Positions 49,451-53,175 of a DNA stretch of 53,175 bases are shown in pieces (the first letter of the stretch is position 1; the number at the start of each line of letters is the position of its first letter). The translations under genes were made by a program, and so were the position numbers. The notes below the pieces were generated by a model. The model saw nothing but the letters and a program-made list of their open reading frames with translations, ran no database searches and was not told the origin of the DNA. Source of the DNA: an uncultured Bacteroidota bacterium. Its GTDB lineage: Bacteria > Bacteroidota > Rhodothermia > Rhodothermales > Salinibacteraceae. The DNA lies in NCBI GenBank assembly GCA_913055845.1, contig CAJXKO010000010.1, positions 1 through 53,175 of the forward strand, in the 5' to 3' direction.

Positions 49451-50503
49451 ATGATCGACCTCGGAATTTGGCTTCCCATCTTCGGCGGCTGGCTCCGAAA
49501 CGTGGACGACGAGGGCATGCCGCCCACGTTCGAGTACAACCGGAAGGTCGCACAGGCGGCCGACGCCGCGGGCTTCTCGACGATGCTTATTGCCGAGCTA
49601 AACCTGAACGACATCAATGGCCCGTCGCACCCGGCCCTGGAGTGCTGGACCACCGCCTCGGCTCTCGCCCCGGTGACCGACGACATCCGCATCATGGCGG
49701 CCATCCGTCCCGGCTTCCGCGAGCCGGCCGTGACCGCCAAGATGGCCTCCAACATCGACCACATCTCCGACGGTCGCTTTGAGATCAACCTCGTCTCGGC
49801 CTGGTGGGAGGAGGAGATGAAGATGTACGTCGGCGACTGGCTCGACCACGACGCCCGCTACGACCGCTCCGCCGAGTTCGTGCAGATCCTGAAGGGCCTC
49901 TGGTCGCAGGACCGCTTCTCGTTCGACGGCGACTTCTACACGATCGAGAACGCGATCCTGGAGCCGAAGCCGGTGCAGTCCGGCGGCGTGCCCGTCTACG
50001 CGGGCGGCGGCTCGGAGGAGGGGCGCAACATGATCGCCACGCACTGCGACCACTACCTGATGCACGGCGGCACCATTGACAAGATCGCCGGTGACATCGA
50101 GGACCTGCGCGAGCGCCGCGCCGAGAAGGGCCACGACCCGGACGATATGAAGTTCGGCATGGCCGCCTACATGATCTGCCGCGACAGTGAGCAGGAGGCC
50201 CAGGAGGAGCTCGACCGCATCACGACGGTCGACTACGAGGCCGAGGGCTTCGACAGCTACGACGACTTCGTGGAGCACTCCGAGCTCGACTCCGAGGTCG
50301 ACCTGAAGGACTACTCGGTCTCCAACCGCGGCCTGCGGCCCGACCTCGTAGGCACGCCGGATCAGATCGTGGAGAAGCTGAACGCGTACGCCGACGTGGG
50401 GCTCGATCTGGTGCTGCTGCAGTGCAGTCCCATGCTGGAAGAGGTGCAGCGCATCGGGCGGGAGGTCATTCCGCGCCTGGAATCCACGCCGGTCCGCGGA
50501 TGA
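49451..50503 (+). CDS. LLM-class flavin-dependent oxidoreductase (SsuD/SfnG-like)
   Basis: 350 residues with a single luciferase-like TIM-barrel domain. Family text includes LGIWLPIFGGWLRN, FEYNRKVAQAADAAGFST, IRIMAAIRPGFREPAVTAKM, NIDHISDGRFEINLVSAWWE, HDARYDRSAEFVQILKGLW and LVGTPDQIVEKLNAYADVGL. The pattern is close to alkanesulfonate (SsuD) and dimethylsulfone (SfnG) monooxygenases, which need reduced FMN from a separate reductase. The reductase partner could be the flavin-reductase-like protein at 19627, but that is only a guess. Its pairing with the ATP-grasp gene upstream suggests a joint task. Third-position GC is very high here and in the partner. Confidence 0.92.
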   Translation: MIDLGIWLPIFGGWLRNVDDEGMPPTFEYNRKVAQAADAAGFSTMLIAELNLNDINGPSHPALECWTTASALAPVTDDIRIMAAIRPGFREPAVTAKMASNIDHISDGRFEINLVSAWWEEEMKMYVGDWLDHDARYDRSAEFVQILKGLWSQDRFSFDGDFYTIENAILEPKPVQSGGVPVYAGGGSEEGRNMIATHCDHYLMHGGTIDKIAGDIEDLRERRAEKGHDPDDMKFGMAAYMICRDSEQEAQEELDRITTVDYEAEGFDSYDDFVEHSELDSEVDLKDYSVSNRGLRPDLVGTPDQIVEKLNAYADVGLDLVLLQCSPMLEEVQRIGREVIPRLESTPVRG

Positions 50504-50512
50504 GGGGCAGGC

Positions 50513-51349
50513 TCACGTCCCGCTGTTGTCGTCCCTCTGGAGCACGTCCACCCCGAGGCGGTTTTGGAGCTCGTCGATCCGGCTGCGGCTCACGCTGACC
50601 CGAATATCGTCCCGGAGGCGGACGGCATAGTCCCCGCCTCCGCCCCGCAGTATGAGCTCAATCTCGTCGAGCCGCACGATGGCCGAGCGGTGCACCCGCA
50701 CGAACTCGTCGGGATCAAGGCGCGCGGCGAGTGTCTTCATGCGCTCGCGGATCACGTAGGTATCATCACCCACGTGAAGTTCGGCGTAGGAGCCGTCGGC
50801 GGTGATGTGACTGATGTTTTCTACCGGAACGATGCGGGCCTTGCCGCGGCCCTGCACCGCGATGCGCTCCAGGTAGGGCTCCTCGCGGGCCTCGGCCTCG
50901 TCCAGGAGAGAGGGGTCGCGTTCCTGCAAGAGGTGAAGCAGGCGCTCCGAAATGGCCTCGTCCTCCTGATTAGCAATCTGTTCGCGGGCCCGCCGGAGGG
51001 CCTCCTCGAAGCGCTCGTCGTCGAATGGTTTTAGGAGGTAGTCCACCGCGGCGAGGTCGAACGCCTTGATGGCGTACTGGTCGTAGGCGGTGACGAACAC
51101 GGTGGTGGGCATCGCGTCCCGCCCAATTTCTTCGATCACGTCGATGCCGCTCATGCCGGGCATCTGTACATCGAGAAAGACCAGGTCGGGGGCCTGCTGT
51201 CGGATCGCGTCTACGGCCGCAGGGCCGTCCTCCGCGTTCCCTACAACCGTGAGCCGGGGCGCTTCGTCGAGCAGTTCGTGCAGCCGCTCGCGGGCCAGCG
51301 GCTCGTCGTCCACGATGAGGGCACGGATGGTGACAGCGTCGGAGGGCAT
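50513..51349 (-). CDS. LytTR-family response regulator
   Basis: 278 residues. The receiver domain (about 8-125) has the acidic pair IVDDEPLAR, the phospho-acceptor Asp60 in LVFLDVQMPG and the lysine in YLLKPF. The LytTR DNA-binding domain (about 165-270) shows ERIAVQGRGKARIVPVENI, ITADGSYAELHVGDDTYVIRE and EFVRVHRSAIVRLDEIELI. It lies 27 bp downstream of the LytS-type histidine kinase gene, and the two form a two-component system. LytTR regulators bind direct repeats in promoters of envelope or virulence-type genes; the targets here are unknown. The 3' end is 9 bp from the convergent LLM gene. Confidence 0.95.
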   Translation of the reverse strand: MPSDAVTIRALIVDDEPLARERLHELLDEAPRLTVVGNAEDGPAAVDAIRQQAPDLVFLDVQMPGMSGIDVIEEIGRDAMPTTVFVTAYDQYAIKAFDLAAVDYLLKPFDDERFEEALRRAREQIANQEDEAISERLLHLLQERDPSLLDEAEAREEPYLERIAVQGRGKARIVPVENISHITADGSYAELHVGDDTYVIRERMKTLAARLDPDEFVRVHRSAIVRLDEIELILRGGGGDYAVRLRDDIRVSVSRSRIDELQNRLGVDVLQRDDNSGT

Positions 51350-51376
51350 AACGCGGACGGGGCAGAGCGGGGAAAA

Positions 51377-52543
51377 TCAGTTGGTTACTGGGAGGGAAGA
51401 AGAGGCCGTTGGGGCCGACGCGCCCGCGGCGGTGTAGAGGGCCGTACTGGTGTGGTGCGGGATCCGGAGGACTGCTCGTGTGCCCCCGTCGTCCAGAGAT
51501 TCCAGAGAGAGCGACTGATTCTCGCCGTAGAGCTCCTCCAGGCGGGCGCGCACGTTGCGCAGGCCCAGCCCTTCCTCCTGGGCCTCGGGCAGTCCGGGGC
51601 CGTTGTCCGTCACCGAGAGCACGAGCACGTCGTCCGCCCGGCGTGCACGGACCTCGATGCGCCCCACCCCGCGCACCTGACTGGCGCCGTGCTTGATGGC
51701 GTTCTCGGCCAGGGGTTGCAGGATGAGGTTAGGTACCTGTGCGTCGCTCAGGGAGGTCGGGACGTCTACGTCGGTGTCCAGGCGGCCCTGAAACCGGATC
51801 GACTGGATCTCGAAGTAGTCGTCCAGGAAGTCGAGCTCCTCGGACAGGGGGACCTCCTGCGGGGCCTCTTCGTCGAGCACGTGGCGAAGCAACTCGCTAA
51901 GGCGTGCAATCATGCGCCGCACCCCATTGGGGTCGCGGTCCACGAGTGTGCTCACCGCGTGGAGCGTATTAAACAAGAAATGTGGATTGAGTTGCATGCG
52001 GAGGGCCTCCAGGCGCGCCTCCGTGAGCTGGGCTTCGAGCGCCTCGGCCCGTTCCTCGAGCCGCTCGGCCTCTTCCTGCTGGGCCTTTTGCTGGAAGTAG
52101 TAGCTCCGCGCGAAGCCGGCCATGAGGATGACGAGGTAGATGGCCAGCTCGTCGGTGAACCAGAACCGGGTTAGGGCCTCCACCAGTCCCGCCGAGCGTT
52201 CGCCCAGCCCCGCCGCCACGGCATCCTCGCTCAAATCGACCATCACGGCGCCCGTCAGGGCGACGGCCGCGTGCAGGGCCACGTTGCGGACCATTGTCGT
52301 GCGGTCCGTGTCGGTAGGGGCCACCACCGGGTGGGTTTCGGCAAACCAGAACACGAGCGGCGTGAACAGCGCCCACAGACTGTACTCTACCAGCTCGGCC
52401 GCCGTGCGTCCCCAGTGGATCTCCGCGGAGGCGTCCCCCAGCACGCTCTGTCCCACCGAGAGCAGCACCACGATTGCCCAGAAGGCCGCAATGAGCCCCC
52501 ACTCCACGCGACTTGGCGACGTAAAGACCGAGCGATCGTTCAT
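51377..52543 (-). CDS. LytS-type sensor histidine kinase
   Basis: 388 residues. Four membrane helices (about 15-35, 52-70, 86-105 and 130-148) form the sensor part with no large extracytoplasmic domain. A coiled-coil (151-180) links to the kinase: the phospho-acceptor is His188 in RMQLNPHFLFNTLHAVST, and the ATP-binding domain has LILQPLAENAIKHGA (N box) and LSVTDNGPGLP with GLGLRNVRARLEELYG (G boxes). This is the His_kinase (PF06580) plus HATPase type that always pairs with LytTR regulators, as it does here 27 bp downstream. The C-terminal 30 residues are Ala/Ser/Thr-rich and not conserved. Confidence 0.95.
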   Translation of the reverse strand: MNDRSVFTSPSRVEWGLIAAFWAIVVLLSVGQSVLGDASAEIHWGRTAAELVEYSLWALFTPLVFWFAETHPVVAPTDTDRTTMVRNVALHAAVALTGAVMVDLSEDAVAAGLGERSAGLVEALTRFWFTDELAIYLVILMAGFARSYYFQQKAQQEEAERLEERAEALEAQLTEARLEALRMQLNPHFLFNTLHAVSTLVDRDPNGVRRMIARLSELLRHVLDEEAPQEVPLSEELDFLDDYFEIQSIRFQGRLDTDVDVPTSLSDAQVPNLILQPLAENAIKHGASQVRGVGRIEVRARRADDVLVLSVTDNGPGLPEAQEEGLGLRNVRARLEELYGENQSLSLESLDDGGTRAVLRIPHHTSTALYTAAGASAPTASSSLPVTN

Positions 52544-52662
52544 TTCACGACGGAATCAGCGAAAGCAATGCGGGGGACAAACCCTTGGGCAACGCTACGA
52601 TGGGGGATCAAGAAGGTCGTGGCGAACACTACGAACCACACCGGAATGGTTCCAGGGGGGCA

Positions 52663-53175
52663 CTACCGGTAGTCGCGGCCCCCGCGCTCCTCGGCGCTAG
52701 GCCCCGAGCCAAAGTTGTACTGAAAGGTGAGCGCAAATTCCCGGCTTCCCCATTCAAAGGTCGACTCCTGGTAAATGTCCTGGTCTCGGTACCACATGTT
52801 CATCTGCGTATCGTTGAATACATCCTCCACGCTGAGCGTGAGGGTGCCGTCCCCCCCGAAGAGCGATTGCTGCAGCCCCACCTCCGTACTCGTGAAGCGG
52901 TCAATGCGGCCCTGGGGGGGAATGTCGCGGGCGGGTCGGTAGTACTGGCTCAGTTCCAGTTGCAGCCCGTCTCGCAGCTTGGCCCGCACGTTGGCTCGGC
53001 CCGAGAACAAGATCGCGTCCTGGCTGAGGTCGGTCGTGAGATTGGACCCGTCGGTGACCGAGCGGTAGACGTTGCCGCTGACCGTGCCCTCCAGCCGGTC
53101 GCCCACGTTGAGGGTGGTTACCAGCTCGGTGCCGTAGGAGGTACTAGTGGAGAGGTTTTGGGCCTGTCGGATGAT
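52663..53175 (-). CDS. Outer-membrane beta-barrel protein (TonB-dependent-receptor type), C-terminal part
   Basis: The frame is open to the window edge; 170 C-terminal residues are visible. The sequence alternates hydrophobic and polar residues in beta-hairpins of the outer-membrane beta-barrel family 3 type: LSTSTSYGTELVTTLNVGD, AILFSGRANVRAKLRDGLQL, LQQSLFGGDGTLTLSVEDVF and the last strand EFALTFQYNFG. VEDVFND-type text followed by a late long strand is typical of TonB-dependent-receptor-like barrels in Bacteroidota. A short acidic/basic tail follows the last strand. It is 119 bp from the histidine kinase gene, on the same strand. The N-terminal plug, if any, lies outside the window. Confidence 0.82.
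   Translation of the reverse strand: MIRQAQNLSTSTSYGTELVTTLNVGDRLEGTVSGNVYRSVTDGSNLTTDLSQDAILFSGRANVRAKLRDGLQLELSQYYRPARDIPPQGRIDRFTSTEVGLQQSLFGGDGTLTLSVEDVFNDTQMNMWYRDQDIYQESTFEWGSREFALTFQYNFGSGPSAEERGGRDYR

Overview
This window reads as chromosomal sequence from a moderately halophilic member of the Rhodothermota/Bacteroidota, most like Salinibacter and its relatives. The reasons are the high GC content, the acidic proteins poor in lysine, a type IX secretion (T9SS) core gene set, a T9SS cargo protein, LytS/LytR-type two-component genes, a TonB-dependent-receptor-type barrel and mostly single-gene units without strong Shine-Dalgarno sites. This placement comes from protein features alone and was not tested by a database search. 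No tRNA, rRNA, CRISPR array or intact insertion sequence was found.

Layout. 1-5.7 kb: the 3' end of a degenerate adenylate-forming enzyme, a DUF427 protein, a glycine-rich membrane protein, a Cys/Met-metabolism PLP enzyme and a TPR lipoprotein. 6-9.9 kb: a conserved protein of unknown function paired with fumarylacetoacetase (tyrosine catabolism), then a small heat-shock protein with a strong terminator and a small orphan protein. 9.9-16 kb: a DUF4105 membrane protein, endonuclease III with an extra cysteine-containing tail, phosphoglycerate mutase (gpmI) and signal peptide peptidase SppA. 16-20 kb: the heat-shock set hrcA-grpE-dnaJ, a flavin reductase-like protein and a DUF2400 protein. 20.9-25.8 kb (minus strand): a 1133-residue T9SS cargo protein with a lamin-tail domain, followed by two small Pro-rich proteins with an identical 25-residue C-terminal tail. 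26-33 kb: accA, a YbgC-like thioesterase, a lipoprotein serpin, an HDAC-family deacetylase, a membrane-embedded Mur ligase and an alpha/beta hydrolase. 33-38 kb: a short Rho, RadC, a broken four-helix-bundle (S23/IVP) gene flanked by an inverted repeat, and glycyl-tRNA synthetase. 37.8-43.3 kb (minus strand): gldK-gldL-gldM-gldN-like, the T9SS core and motor, followed by a CaiB/BaiF CoA-transferase. 43.3-53.2 kb: an unexplained 1-kb gap, a CBS-pair protein, a methyltransferase, a second small heat-shock protein, a photolyase/cryptochrome homologue, an ATP-grasp plus LLM flavoenzyme pair, a LytS/LytTR two-component system and the C-terminal end of an outer-membrane beta-barrel protein.

How the parts connect. 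The gldKLMN unit supplies the inner-membrane motor (GldL/GldM) and the periplasmic/outer-membrane ring (GldK/GldN) of the T9SS. The 1133-residue protein at 22.4-25.8 kb carries the kind of C-terminal domain this system recognises. The GldK here is unusual: it has no lipobox and carries an added N-terminal beta-barrel-like domain, which suggests a different way of anchoring the ring. The paired tail proteins next to the cargo gene carry a second C-terminal signal that is strongly conserved at the protein level and may point to another surface-sorting route. The chaperone genes and two small heat-shock genes form a stress-response theme but show no recognisable CIRCE operator.
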